Notes under the pieces: model-generated
What the model was told of the DNA's origin: nothing
The model's database searches: none
Seen by the model: the letters and a program-made list of their open reading frames with translations, nothing else
Program-made: the position numbers and the translations under genes
Shown: positions 10,865 to 22,729 of the stretch, in pieces
Layout: each line of letters opens with the position of its first letter
Numbering within the stretch: position 1 is the first letter of the stretch
Assembly (NCBI RefSeq): GCF_004011695.2
Contig: NC_082416.1
Location: 434,001 to 498,000 of the forward strand
Direction: 5' to 3'
Origin: Ascochyta rabiei
Lineage: Eukaryota; Ascomycota; Dothideomycetes; Pleosporales; Didymellaceae
Length of the DNA stretch: 64,000 nt

Positions 10865-13800
10865 GTAGCCTATAAGAAAATAACTCTAGCAGCTAATTCC
10901 TTTATAAGGGGAGATTCTCTACCTTTTAATACTAAAGTAGGCTAATCTGTCCCCCTTAGATCTATACTATAATAGGCTTAAAAAGGTAGTACCTTTATAG
11001 ATGCGTAAATACTATTATTATACGTAAATTCTGTAATTAAAATCTATAGGGCCTAATTATCTTATTCTAGAGTATAGTAATAATATAAGTATTATTTAAG
11101 AGTCTAATTTTGCCTTTCTATTTAGCTATCTGTCTAGAGATAATAGGTTAATGTTAAAACTTGTCTTAAGTTTAAATAGTAGTTAAAGGTTTCCTACCTC
11201 TTTAAGTTTATTAGCAGCCTCTAATCTAAGATAATTTGTGCTAGCGTGCTGTGTAAGTAGATAGTTTCTCTAATCTAGGTGTGTACTAGGTCTTTTCTAT
11301 TCTAATTAGCTCTAGCTAGTATATAGTGTAATTTTTTAGTTAATTTATATACTACTACTAGTATAGAGTTATATACTAGCCTAGCTACCTTACTAGAGAG
11401 TAATTCTATAATAAAATCTATTATTACGTTCTTCTATAGTTAGCTTAGTACTAGTAAAGGTTATAATAACCTATATAGTTTATATTAGGTAGTAGGTAAT
11501 CTCCTATATACTAAGTAATTATAGTAGTAGTTAGATATATTCTTAGTAATGCCCTTCTAGGTATATTAGCGCTAAATCTTCTTTAAGGTCCTTTATACTC
11601 TAAAATGTACTAATATTAGGTTATTATAACGTTCTTTTATTACTTACACTTTATCTTTTAGCCTTATAAGTAAGATACGCTTCTCCTTAGCTATAGTATC
11701 TTTTTTTAGATTATTCTATTCTATTTTAATATTACTTAACTCTTTTTTTATACTAGAGAGTTTGTCTATATTATCTAAGTCTGTTATTAGCTCTATATAG
11801 CTGTTCTCTCCAAACTCTTCTCTTTTAAGATCTCTTATATTTTTTCTTTCTTTTATAGATAAATAAAGGGTTATAGCTACTACTAGAGACGTATTAAGGT
11901 TCCTTCTAGTTAGGATCTTTTAAAGTAGTTGTATAAAAGCCTTATTATACTTTTATAAGAGGTCTTACGCCTCTCTTATATAATTAGAACGCTGTAAGAG
12001 TCTATCTATAGGGTTTATAGACCCTAGGTAATAAGTAATTATAAAGTTAAACTTAGATAACACTAAGTATACCCTTACTTACTAATAGCTAAGAACCTTT
12101 ATCTCTATAAACTATTTTAGGTTTTAGTAATCTATTAAGATCTTAAAGAAGGTACTATCTAAGTATCTTTGCTAATACTGTAGGCTCTAGATAATTATAA
12201 GAAGTTCCTAGTAATAAGTATTATAGTTATACTCTACTTAGATTAACTTCTTTAAATAGAAGTCTACAGGCCTCTATTAGGCCAGCTTCCCCTCTCTAGG
12301 GACTAGTTAACTAAGGATTTCTAAGATAGCGCCTCTAGAGGTATCTACTTCTATCCTAGTCTGTCTTCTAGGTATAAAATAAACTAAGATAGGTATATTA
12401 ATAAATAAATCCTTTATATTCTAGAAAGCTTATAGGGATTCTTTACTTAGCTTAAGAGGCTAACTCTCCTTCTTTCTTATTACTTAACTAGTTTTAGCTA
12501 AATTTAGCCCTTACTAGGTGAATTAGGTTAATAGCAGGGCTAATTTAGAGAACCCTATAATAAACCTCTAATAGTAGTTTATAAAGCCTATAAATACTTA
12601 GATATTATAAACTATACGCAGGATTAGCTATTCTTAGATTATTTTAACTCTGTCTAGGTAAATACTTACCTCTTTAGGTAAGACTATATACCTAAGGTAC
12701 TCTATATATTAATAGTGCTATTTACACTTATCTAAGCGTATATAGAGGTTTACTTTATAAAGTCTCTCTAAGACCTTCTTAACGTGTCTAACGTAGTCTT
12801 CCTCTGTCTTAGAGTATACTAATATGTTATCTAGATATATAATATAAGTTATATTAACAAATTCTATTAGTTCCTTATTTATATAGGCCTAAAATTAGGT
12901 AGGGGTATTTATAAGTCTAAACAGCATTACTATATACTTAAAATGTCTATACCTAGTTAAAAAAGTAGTCTTCTACTTATTCTCTTTCTTAATTTAGATA
13001 TAGTAATATACCTTATATACATCTAGTTTAGTATAGAACTTAGCTTACACTAGTTATTCTTATAACTCTATAATTAGTAGTAATAGATAGTAGTTTTTAA
13101 CTATTATCTTGTTTAGACCTCTATAGTCTACATACAGTTATAGGTTACTATCTTTCTTCTTTAAAAAGAGAATAAGCGCCTCTACTAGTAACCTTAAGTG
13201 TTTTATCTAGCCACGTTATAGATATTCTGCTAGATACTTTCTAAGTATCTCTAATTCTGTTGCGGATAGCCTGTATAATAGTTAGTAGAGAAAAGTAGCT
13301 TCTTCTATAATATTAATTACTAGGTTATACTCTCTATACTCTAGTAGAACTTAAGTATTATCCTCTAATTCTAAGTACGCATATTTGTAATACACTTCTA
13401 GAATTAGGCTCTTTTTAGCAGATATTAGGTTATATATACCTACTAAGTTTATTATATATATATAAACGTCTACTAGGAGACCTCTTATAGTGTATTTAAA
13501 CTCTTTAGTATCTTCTAACACTATTTTCTCTAGTTTAGAAGAGTCTCTATACTTCTTCCCTTAGAAGAGTATATACTAGCTTAAATAGCTTAGCTTAGGG
13601 TTTATCTAGTTAATCTAGAGTAATCTAAGGTATATCTTATACCTTTATAGGTCTATAACTAAAAAAAGTATCTATTAGACCTCCTGTCTTCTATAGAAGT
13701 TAATAATAGATACTTCTACTATAATTACTCTATAAATAGGCAACTCTACTCTACCTACGCCTTTAGCTACTATTTTATTTAATAGTATAACCTCTAGATC

Positions 13801-14000
13801 CTACTCCTTTACTAGGAGAACTAATATTAAGTTTAGTTATAACCCTCTATCTACTAAGGCTTCTACGTTCTCTATATTACCTATAGATTCTTTAACTATA
13901 AATAGGTATATATATTCTAGGTACACTACCTTATAAAAAGAGATATTCTTCTTCTTCTTCTTAGATAATTTAATATAGGCTACAAGAGAGGAGATTAGGT
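10865..14000 (-). pseudogene. Gypsy1-E2 pol relic, truncated in integrase by inversion
   Basis: Protease with D-R-G at 13841-13851 in the context EALVDRGLQLNLI; reverse transcriptase YLDNILVY at 12814-12837, in the same frame as the protease (1014 bp apart); RNase H about 11900-12400; integrase core around 11350-11420 (IDF context). The frame ends at 10865 where the inversion begins, and the rest is at 8216-8800. Base changes relative to E1 are mostly C/T and G/A. Confidence 0.83.
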
Positions 14001-15240
14001 CTTAGGCCCCTTGTCTTTTCCTAACTTATCTAGAGCAGGGTCTTTCTAATTTAACTTTAGCTTTAGGTAGTTAGGGTAGTAGTTACTAGTTTCTCTATAC
14101 TTAAGGTATGTGTTTTATATCTTATATAGCATATCTTAGCCCTTTTTACCCTTTACTAGCTCCTTATAGAACTTCTTAGACTTAAATAACTTTTTTAGAG
14201 TTTTTATATTCCTTTCTAACCTGGAGTTACTAAATTAGCGCTTCTATAGTCCTTTGTAAGTTGTCTTACCCTTAGCTAAAGTCTTCTTAGGTAGCTGTTA
14301 GCTATAATAACCTAGTCTCTAGTTAATAATATTAGCTTATTTCTCTACCTTTAGGATTATGTTCCTTTAATTATAGAGGATAAGAAATAAGTTCTTTTAT
14401 ATACTAGAGAGTAGTAAAGTAATATATTCTAGAACTTAAAGCTCTAGCGTATATAAGTTGCCTAGTTCCTTCTATAGTAGATATATAAAATCTAAAAGAT
14501 CTATAGAGAACTAAGATTTCTACTACTTATATTACTTTAAGGATTTATACACTACTTACTTATATTTAGCTAGTATTTCTAGAGTATCTAGTATAATTCT
14601 TTTTAGCTCTTACTATGTTAGTTCCTAGGTTAGCTAATTATAGTAGTTAGTTGTGTAGTAGGCCTACTATAATATCTTTAGGTTCTCTAAGAGGTACCTT
14701 ATACTAAAGTTAATCTTTTATTCCTCTATAAGGAAATTATCTAGAGATTAGAGGAAGTATCCCTTATAATCTTTCTTCTAATAGTTATATTTAGCGTAGT
14801 TATGCTTTATATACTTCTATAGGGGTTTAGGTTATAGAAGATTTATAGATAAAGAAGATTATAGTTTCTCTACCCCTTCTAGTACTTTTTAGAAGGATAG
14901 GATTATTACTAGTTCTTCTTTATTGTATTTGCGTCTAAGTTTATAAAGAAAAGAAAGTTCCTTATAGTCTTTTGTCTCTTACAACTATTTACGTAAGTTT
15001 TCTAACTTCTATTATTAATTATCTACTTCTAGGCTATTCTAGTCTTCTTTAGCTAAAGCTACTCTATAGATATAAATTTAAGGGTAAGGTATACTACCTA
15101 AAGAACCTATAGATCTTCTTAAGGTACTATAGATACTTAGTGTCTTTTAAGGTATCTCCTTATCTATAGAGAGAGGTGTTACCTTACGCTCTACTAGCTT
15201 TCCTATAGGTAGGTTGTCTTAGTCCCTCTCTAAAGACATT
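14000..15240 (-). pseudogene. Gypsy1-E2 gag relic
   Basis: Capsid region by position between the 5' LTR and the protease, homologous to 5400-6560 and 6844-8013. No motif can be named with confidence because stops and RIP changes are dense. The 75 bp next to the LTR (15240-15314) are leader sequence; I could not match the primer-binding site to a tRNA. Confidence 0.6.
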
Positions 15241-15314
15241 AAGCCTAGATAATTTAGTTTAAGGCTTATAGTAGCTTAGGTCTACCTTTACTTATAATAT
15301 AAGAGTAATTAGAA

Positions 15315-15516
15315 TATAAGAAATATATAAAGTAATTATAAGGGAGAATAGGGTTAAAGAGGATAGTAGGTGTATTAAGGTACGTAGTATATAGTAATAA
15401 GACTAATTACTAGAGTATTAGTAATAACCTCTAACATCTTTATATAGTCTAGGCTAACTAGCCCTATAGTAGCTTGCTAAGACAGGTAGAGGTACCTCTA
15501 GGCCTAGCGCCTAATA
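15315..15516 (-). repeat. Gypsy1 LTR (E2 5' LTR)
   Basis: 202 bp; the sense start TATTAGGCGCTAGGCC is at 15516. It is the right boundary of the Gypsy1 cluster. The flank 15517-15537 belongs to Gypsy3-B. Confidence 0.85.
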
Positions 15517-15537
15517 ATTAGATTCTATGCTACCTCT
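15517..15537 (+). mobile_element. Gypsy3-B, left remnant (leader, 21 bp)
   Basis: Twenty-one bases that match, base for base apart from four substitutions, the Gypsy3-A sequence just upstream of the point where Gypsy3-B resumes at 54496 (compare the reverse complement of about 22685-22710). They end in CCTCT, facing CTCCT at 54496-54500; the undamaged paralogue has CCCCT. Thus Gypsy3-B is the host into which the outer Gypsy2 inserted. Confidence 0.75.
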
Positions 15538-15692
15538 TATTATAGACTAGCCTTAGCGTAAGATATAATAAGAGTTAATATAGTATTATACCTCTTAAGG
15601 AGGTAATATATTATATATTCTTCTAATATGTCTATAAGGTATATAACTATCCTATCTTACTTAAGGCGTAAATAAGGTCTAAGCCTATAATA
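15538..15692 (-). repeat. Gypsy2-outer 3' LTR, 155 bp
   Basis: In sense orientation it starts TATTATAGGCTTA at 15692 and ends CTATAATA at 15538. It is followed internally by a polypurine tract (plus-strand TACCTTCTTTCTCTATCTC, 15693-15711). The length is identical to the three other copies (45561-45715, 52625-52779, 54341-54495). Confidence 0.88.
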
Positions 15693-15914
15693 TACCTTCT
15701 TTCTCTATCTCTTCTAGGCTATATATACTTTTATTAGGTCTATTCTATATTTAGTATAGCCTAAGGGATACTAGTAGTAGGTAAATTCTAGGGCTAGTTA
15801 TAGTTGCGTAAGGGTCTAGCTCTTAGTAGGTTAGTTGCTTATCTAGTCTATAGTTTACCTAAGGTGGTCCCTACACGCACCTAGGTTGTTTTTGTTTTAC
15901 CTAGCGTACCTACC
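15693..15914 (-). other. Gypsy2-outer 3' tail up to the Gypsy3-A insertion
   Basis: Non-coding tail of Gypsy2-outer, matching the reverse complement of 52400-52622 in Gypsy2-inner. It continues at 23213 after Gypsy3-A. CTACC (15910-15914) and CTACG (23213-23217) are the 5-bp target duplication. The uninterrupted inner copy reads the same bases once, which makes it a natural empty site. Confidence 0.82.
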
Positions 15915-16445
15915 TGTTAAAGTCGTACTTTAGTTAAAGACTATAAGTACTAATTCTATTATTCTTTAGGGATAAGTACTAGTAGATTAGTTAGGGTCAT
16001 TAACTAAGTGAAGCTTATAAAGATAGGGTGTACTAAATACTATAGAGTAGACTATCTAGTTTAAGCACAGATTAAGATTCTAAAGATAAACTTAATTAAT
16101 AAGGTTAAATATAAACTATAAGGGTTATATTCCTACTTAACTATATACTTTAATAATAGTAGTAGTAATATAGGCTAATTAGTGTTAAGATTCCTCTAAT
16201 TATACTAATTACTAATTACACTAACTACTAATTACACTAATTACTAATTACACTAATTACTAATTATACTTATTACAAATTGTACTAATTATGCTAAGCC
16301 TAATTATATTACATAATTCTTAGCTTCTTACTAAGTATTAACGCTGTTATGTTTGCTTATACTAAGCCTAATAACTTATTATACTTACTATACCCTATAT
16401 ACTATAATTAGCTTATATTCTTCCTATATTCTATAGATTATAACA
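15915..16445 (-). repeat. Gypsy3-A 3' LTR (531 bp) with expanded 16-bp repeat
   Basis: The plus strand runs TGTTAAAGTC...GATTATAACA. It differs from the 5' LTR (483 bp) by 48 bp, explained by three extra copies of a 16-bp unit of the type ACTAATTACTAATTAC at about 16195-16265. It is bounded by CTACC on the left and the polypurine tract on the right. Confidence 0.9.
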
Positions 16446-16460
16446 CTATCTCCCTTCTAT

Positions 16461-17090
16461 CTTAGCTTAGTCTCTTAGGCTTATTTATATAATGCAGGGC
16501 CTGTTCTAAATTAGTAGGTAGTTTAGACAATACTAAAACAACTAACTATCTTAAGTTTAGCTTACTGTTATTGTCTATATAAATTTATTAAGTCCTTTAA
16601 AGAGATTATAGTGTAAAAATATAAATCTTATATAAAGATAACTATATATATAAGGTTTATATTTAATCTAAGAAGTATAGTAAGTATATTTACCTTAGGC
16701 AATATTATAATATAAAGGTAACTTAATCTAAGTTTACCTAGCTAATATCTAAGAAAGGGAAAATATATATATGTATAAAGAAGAGTTATAAAGTATAAAC
16801 TAAAGTGCTTTAAATATTAGAAAAAGCTATAGAGAACTTACGTGTAGCTTATATACGTAAGAAGTAGTTATAATAATAAATAGATTTTTTATACTATTAT
16901 ACTAAGAAGGCTATTATAGTAGAGGAGTACAGTATAGAAGAGTAGGAATAGTTAGAGGTAGGGACTATTAAGTTAACTAATCTGCCTAATAAGTTCTTAT
17001 TACTGCCTAGTACCTAGGGCGCCTTTAAAGGCTATCCCTTAGAGTACTAGGAGAGTAACGTAGCACTGCCTAATTAGTCTCTTTAAATTA
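16461..17090 (+). pseudogene. Antisense ORF relic in the Gypsy3-A 3' tail
   Basis: This plus-strand reading is opposite to pol, between the polypurine tract and the chromodomain. One frame from about 16640 to 17075 reads through a few TAG/TAA as a Lys-rich stretch, then a charged, heptad-like segment (ILEKAIENLRVAYIRKK and following), then an acidic part and a C-terminal piece with Leu/Pro. Upstream Tyr codons (about 16645-16690) may be former Cys. The layout resembles the antisense ORFs of Gypsy1 and Gypsy2. Function unknown; moderate to low confidence. Confidence 0.42.
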
Positions 17091-20000
17091 CTTTAAAAAC
17101 TGCTAGTAGTTTATAAGGTGTGTAGTTAGTTCCTATATATTTTCTAAATTAGGGTATCCTAACTACTTAACTAGATATTTGTCCTAGCTACCTTCCTTTT
17201 AGTGTTGTATTATTTTTTTAACTTCCTATTAGTCTTTACTATTAGCTTAGTAATAGAAGTTCTTCTAGATAGGTGTTCTAGAGTTAGCTAGTTCTAATAG
17301 TAATATATAGAACACTAGATAGATCTTTATATTCTTTAGCAGATTAAGTCTATAGTTAACTAGGCTTATCTACTTTAAAATAAAAAAGAATCTAACTTTA
17401 ATATAGTCTAGTTTTTTGTTAGTCTTTATATATAAAGGTTTTTTATAAGAAGATAGACTTTATCCCTCTCTTTTAGCTAAGGTACTGTTTTTCTTTTCTA
17501 GTTAAGATATAAGATTACTTATTCTTAAGCCTTACTAAAATTTTCTAGTACTTTCTTATACACTTCTTTTAGTCTTACTACTAAGGATATTCCTAATTTA
17601 GTCTAAATTAGCGTGTCTAGACTTCTAGTAAAGAGATTTAGATGCATCCTGTAATTTAGGAAGAATAGTAATTCTTCTATTACTTCTAATAATTTATTAT
17701 TGTATGTAATTTGTGCTAACGTACTCTACGGTCGAGCGGATTACACAGTCGAGCGGATTACTTAAAACCCTACTAAAATTATCCAAAACCACAACGCTTT
17801 ATTTTAACAACTACGCAATAAAATCTTTTTAAAATCTTAGAATAGTATTGTATAGCTACTAGTAAGTACATATCTAGGTTTTAGCTTTATAGCTATAATA
17901 GTTATAGAAATAGCCTATAAATTGTGCTAAACACCCCTATAAAATAGTAATCGCTTAATAACTTCTATGTTATAGATTCTAGCACTCTAAAACTTTTAAA
18001 TACTATTATTTATATTAGTACAGCCCTGTCCTAAATATTGTAGAAGATTTTATTACGTGGTTATTAAGATAAAGGGTTGTGGTTTTAGGTAATTTTAGTA
18101 GAGTTTTAAGTAATCTACTTAACCGTATAATCTGCTCGACCGTAGAGTACGTTATAGGTAATAGTAAAACCTATTTATCTTACTACTAGTTACTATATAT
18201 CTGTAGGTATATTTCTAAAGTCTAATTTATTCTTTTAGTCTATCTGTCTATCTACAGATAATAGGCTGTTAAGAGCTTCTTCTTAGTACTAATAGCTGCT
18301 AAGAGCGTAGTTAAATAATTTAATATAAGAGTTTATCTTAATTACTAATAATTAATTCTAGTATACTATAATACCTTATATGTTAATCTAGAAACACTTA
18401 TATAAGCTGCTCTACAGTATAGCTATATTAATACAGTATTATTTTAGCGTACTTAGTACATCTATTAACTATAATAAAAATTAAGTTGTAGTTATATCTT
18501 ATTATAGGGTCTCTTAAGATAGGTAGCTATATAATAGAGTCTATTATAATGTTTATCTATAGCGCTGTTAGTAGCTCTATTACCTATATTTCTCTATATT
18601 TTACATATATACTATGTTTATTTTACTAATAGTTAATATAGTTCTTAATATATTTAGTAATCTTATTCTTTATATTACTAAACTTATAGTATTACTTAAT
18701 AAGTTCTATTATACGTGTAATTCTAGGGTGTTTATATAGTAGGTTATTACAGTAATTAGCTATAATTTTATTCTAGAGTTTCTCTAGTACGTCTAATATA
18801 ATGCACTATTTGTTTTTAATTTATATTATATTATTGAGTTACTACAATAGTCTAAGTAACCTTTTATTGTTAATTTCTAGTACTGTAAACTAGTTTATTG
18901 TCTTTTTTCTAGTAAGGTTATATTGTCTACTAAGCGTATTAGCTCTACTATTATCTTTACCTAGCGTATACAATATCTTAAATTTATATTATTTAGGTAT
19001 CTTAGACTAATATACTTATTATTAATTTAAGACCTTAGTAGTAGTAAAGTATACTAGGTTCTTATAGTTAGTATAGATAGTATATTCTAAGCAGCTTTCT
19101 ACGCATAGTTACTAATATTTTAGGGCTAATATAATTATAAGTAATTCTTTATTATATATATTATAGTATTCTTTAGGTCCTAAGAACTTATATAAGTAGT
19201 AAGTAATAGAGTACTATAGTCTATTCTTTTCTTATATAATATATACGCCTAATATAAGATCTAAGGTATTAGTCTCTATACGTATTAGTTTACTACTATA
19301 AAATATAATTAATATAGAAGGTATAATACAGGCTTACTAAAGTACCTTAAATATATTATTCTATTCTTATCTCTACTTAAATAGTGTATCCTTTTGCGTT
19401 AGCTTTATTAGTAGAATTATAATCTTAGAGTAGTCCTTAATAAAGCGTTAGTTAAAGCTAACAAATCCTAAGAATTCCTAGATCTGTTTAACTATTTTTA
19501 GCGTTTATAAAGTCTTAACTACTTCTATCTTTATTAGACTAATCTTAACTCTATATTATCCTAAAATATACCCTAGGAATTAAACTTCCTTCTTATACTA
19601 TTTACACTTCTTAGGTTTAAGTTATAGGTCTACTTCTCTTAGGTATTTACTACTTCTATAACGTGTTATTTATACTCTTCTAGTAGCTTTAAGTATACTA
19701 GAATATTGTTTAGGTACGCTACTATAGTTCTATTAAGCTGTACTCTTAGGACGTTGTTAATTAACTTCTAGCACGTTACTAGTGCGTTTGTTAGACTAAA
19801 TAGTATAACTAGGTACTAACAGAGTCTATATTACGTTCTAAATATAGTTTTCTATTTTTTTTCTTTTTTTATATATATAAGGTTGTACACGCCTTATAGG
19901 TCTAACACTATAAAGTACTAAGCGTCTACTAGCTAGTCCTATTACTCTGTAATATTTAGGAGTAGGTAGTAGTTTTTAATAGTAATTTTATTAAGCTTCC

Positions 20001-21150
20001 TAACGTTAATGTAAGGTTGTAGCTTACTATCCTTCTTAGGAATAAATATAATTAGGTACCCTATAGGTAATTCTAATCTTCTAATAAATCTCTTTTTAAG
20101 GTTCTCCTTAATATACTTATAAAGTACTTTAAGTTTCTTTTCTAATAACTAGTATAATAGCCTAAAAGTTAGTGTCTTTCCTTTCTAGAGCTTAATCTTA
20201 TAATCCTAGAGTTTATGCTTAGGTAGAGCTTTTACTATAAGCTTTTCTCGAAATATTTCTATATACTATCTATATACGTTAGAGATAGTAGAACGTATAC
20301 TTCTTTTCTTTTTAACTCTTACTTTATAATCTATAGGGCGTTTAGCATCTATAGAGTTAACTACTCTATCTTAGTACGTCTTATATATTAAAGAGATATT
20401 ATTAATCTTCTTCTTATCTACTAGCTACTATATACGCTGCGTAGGTATAGATATATTAGTACTATATTTACATTCTTCTAATAAATATCTTTCTTATACC
20501 TAGTTTATCTTTAGATTATACTTTTATAACTAGAGAAGTTCTAATATAATATTATACATAGCCTTTATAAAGACGTCTAGGTTTATTTACTTATAGTGCC
20601 TCTATATCTATAAGGGTGCTACTATTACTTTAAGTATAATTAGTAGTTTATCTAGCATTAATACTCTATTAGCTACTTAGAGTAAGTAAGGGTTCTTCTT
20701 ATAATATAATCTAAGTCTAGCTTACTATATTACTATTTTAGATATATAACTTACTTATACTTCTAAGTCTAAGAGTACTATTAAAGCTACCTATTTAGTT
20801 TAATAGGTAGCTTAATAAGGTAATTATTCCTAATACTATTAATAGATTAATCCCTAGAGGTTATAGGCGCTAGCCTAAAGAAATCCCTTCTTTACTAAAC
20901 CCTTTAAATTTCTTTATACTATAATACTCCTTATAATCTATATTAAGGCAGTTCTACTAGTGTATATTATAGTAACTTCTATTAACTACTAGCTATATTT
21001 ATATTATAGCCTATAGAGTATCTATTCTTAAAAAATATACTTTCTAGTATTCATTAATAAGATAAAGTTTACATAGGTTTTTGTAATACTAGTACTATTA
21101 ACTATAATAGAGGCTTTATTATACTAGAAACTATTCTATACTAAGCTTCT
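17090..21150 (-). pseudogene. Gypsy3-A pol relic (RT-RNaseH-IN-chromodomain)
   Basis: Reverse transcriptase motif YLNNILVY at 19693-19716 (both Asp of YLDD changed to Asn by G-to-A). The integrase core is visible from about 18550 leftward: MDSI near 18540 and a SN*DKLL context near 18340, and the catalytic Glu in the DRQT-x-RINQ segment appears as Lys. The chromodomain at about 17095-17215 reads YLVK*LGYPNLENI with Trp as stop. A MITE splits the region between integrase core and chromodomain. I could not place the protease with certainty. All catalytic losses fit RIP transitions. Confidence 0.78.
17719..18152. mobile_element. MITE (434 bp) of the Fot1-d family
   Basis: Flanked by TA (17717-17718 and 18153-18154). 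The ends are inverted repeats of roughly 110 bp starting ACGTACTCTACGGTCGAGCG. The first ~45 bp match the ends of Fot1-d (58861-60723), so that transposase family probably moved it. Each end contains the subrepeat CGAGCGGATTAC twice (second copies degraded on the right). No coding potential. It is richer in CpA than the Gypsy3 host around it, so it is less RIP-damaged and probably a later arrival. Confidence 0.87.
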
Positions 21151-21299
21151 TATTATACTAGATTATATATTTGTTCTTAGTGTATACTATCTATATAAGG
21201 TTTCTATATTTTAGGTTTTAGTAGTCTATAATATACTATAGTTATAGGCTAATTATTAGTAGTACTTCTTTTTATTTCTATATACATTCTAGGCTAAGC

Positions 21300-22670
21300 T
21301 ATATTTCTTACTTATACTAAAGCTAGTCTTTAGCTTCTTCTAGGTTATTAGGCAACTATTTACTATTATTACTTCCTTTTCTTAACTAGTAAACAAGCTG
21401 TTAGAGTTCTAGTATTATTTCTATAATTTTAGGTACTTCTGTAGAACTAACAAGTTCTTAATATATTTAGTAATAGGCTTCTTTATTATTACGCTTCTAG
21501 TGTTGTTAAGCTATATATTCTTATTTGCGTATTAGTAGAGCGCTAATTTAGTTAAACTCTTACTCTAAGGTGTCTAGTAGGTTGTCTATCTTTTACTAGT
21601 TATTATTAGAGTAGTATTCTATTTCTTTACCTGTCTAGGCGTTCTAGTAGGGTGTTACTACACAAATTAGAGGTATAATACCGTTGTTATTATCCTCTAG
21701 ACTAGATTCTAGGTCTTTTAGCAGTTATTCTATGTTATTAGTAAGAATTTTCTATTACTAGTATCTATATTATTAAAATTATAGGTAAGTATATTTAACT
21801 AGTAGTAAACCTTATTTATCTAGTAGTTCTTAGTAAAGTAGCCTAGTTTACTATAGTTATAGCAGTCCCTACTACCTCTATATTAGTTACCCTACTTAAG
21901 CTTCTTATTCTATTACTTTAGTAGTCCCTTATTAAGGTTTAAGAGGTCTATTGCTTTAGGACTGTAGTATCTACTTTAAGTGTTGCTATAGGTGTAATAA
22001 CTAGTATTTAGCTAATTACAACCTCCTTACTATCCTTAATTTAAGTTATTACGCTACTAGTTCCTTAGTAGTAGCCTGTTAGTAGCAATAACAGTAGTAT
22101 AGGCTCTAGAATTATCTTAAAGTTCTTACTAAAGTTTATAGAGTTATACGTTAATGTTAATAGTAGTATTAATAAGCTTATTAAGGATTTCTATGCTTAT
22201 GCTAGTGCGCATAAGTTCTTCCTTAACCTTAGGCTTTAATCCTTATTAAAACATAGTAATTAGGGTAGTATTATCCTAGTTAGTGTTAGCAGTAAGCTGC
22301 TAAAACTCTATAGCGTAGTTAAAATATTACGTTAAGCAATGTGTAGTTTATAAGAGACTCTAAAGATTAGCTTAATCTTTTCTCTAAATAGGTTAAAGTC
22401 TTTTATCTATTTATCTAGGTTATCTAGAGCCTTACTAGCATAGTACTGCTATATAAAGAGCTTAATCTAGGTAAACACTTTACTACGCATATAGCTAGCT
22501 GTAAGGACTACTTATTTAGCCTTAGAAACCTTCTTACCTTAAAAGGTAAAGAAGAAGTTCTACTATATAAGCTAGTTATTAAGCTTACTATAATTTCTAT
22601 AGTAAAGGTTAAGATTATTAACATTTATAGTGCTAATAGTAACAGTTACATCTATGTTAATATTACTAGA
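21300..22670 (-). pseudogene. Gypsy3-A gag relic with zinc knuckle
   Basis: Capsid/nucleocapsid gene. Near 21843-21884 the minus strand reads C-Y-N-Y-S-K-L-G-Y-F-T-K-N-Y, a CX2CX4HX4C knuckle in which two Cys and the His have become Tyr (TGY to TAY, CAC to TAC), leaving one Cys. The matching copy in Gypsy3-B is at about 55346-55387. The segment between 22670 and the LTR (22729) is leader; I could not match its primer-binding site. Confidence 0.78.
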
Positions 22671-22729
22671 CGTCGAGTTACTAGGGGTATCACAGGATCT
22701 AATAGTACCTATCTTAGGGGTGTTTAAAG

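Larger units (their letters stand above)
8216..15516 (-). mobile_element. Gypsy1-E2 with its 3' third inverted
   Basis: The 5' LTR (15315-15516), gag and most of pol run leftward to 10865. There the integrase reading frame stops at a plus-oriented LTR, and the missing integrase tail, chromodomain, 3' tail and PPT are found on the plus strand at 8216-10662. Turning 8216-10869 around restores a contiguous element ending in the shared LTR 8014-8215. The 5 bp at the break (GCTAC/GTAGC) are present at both junctions, as expected if an inverted solo LTR had inserted there first. The right flank (15517 on) is Gypsy3-B sequence, so the Gypsy1 cluster sits inside Gypsy3-B; the expected duplicate of ATTAG (15517-15521) is outside the window. 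Confidence 0.78.

Noticed and set aside
16195..16265. CRISPR-like array (regular TTACTAA repeats)
   Set aside because: The units are 16 bp without unique spacers and lie inside a retrotransposon LTR, in a eukaryotic setting. It is a minisatellite.
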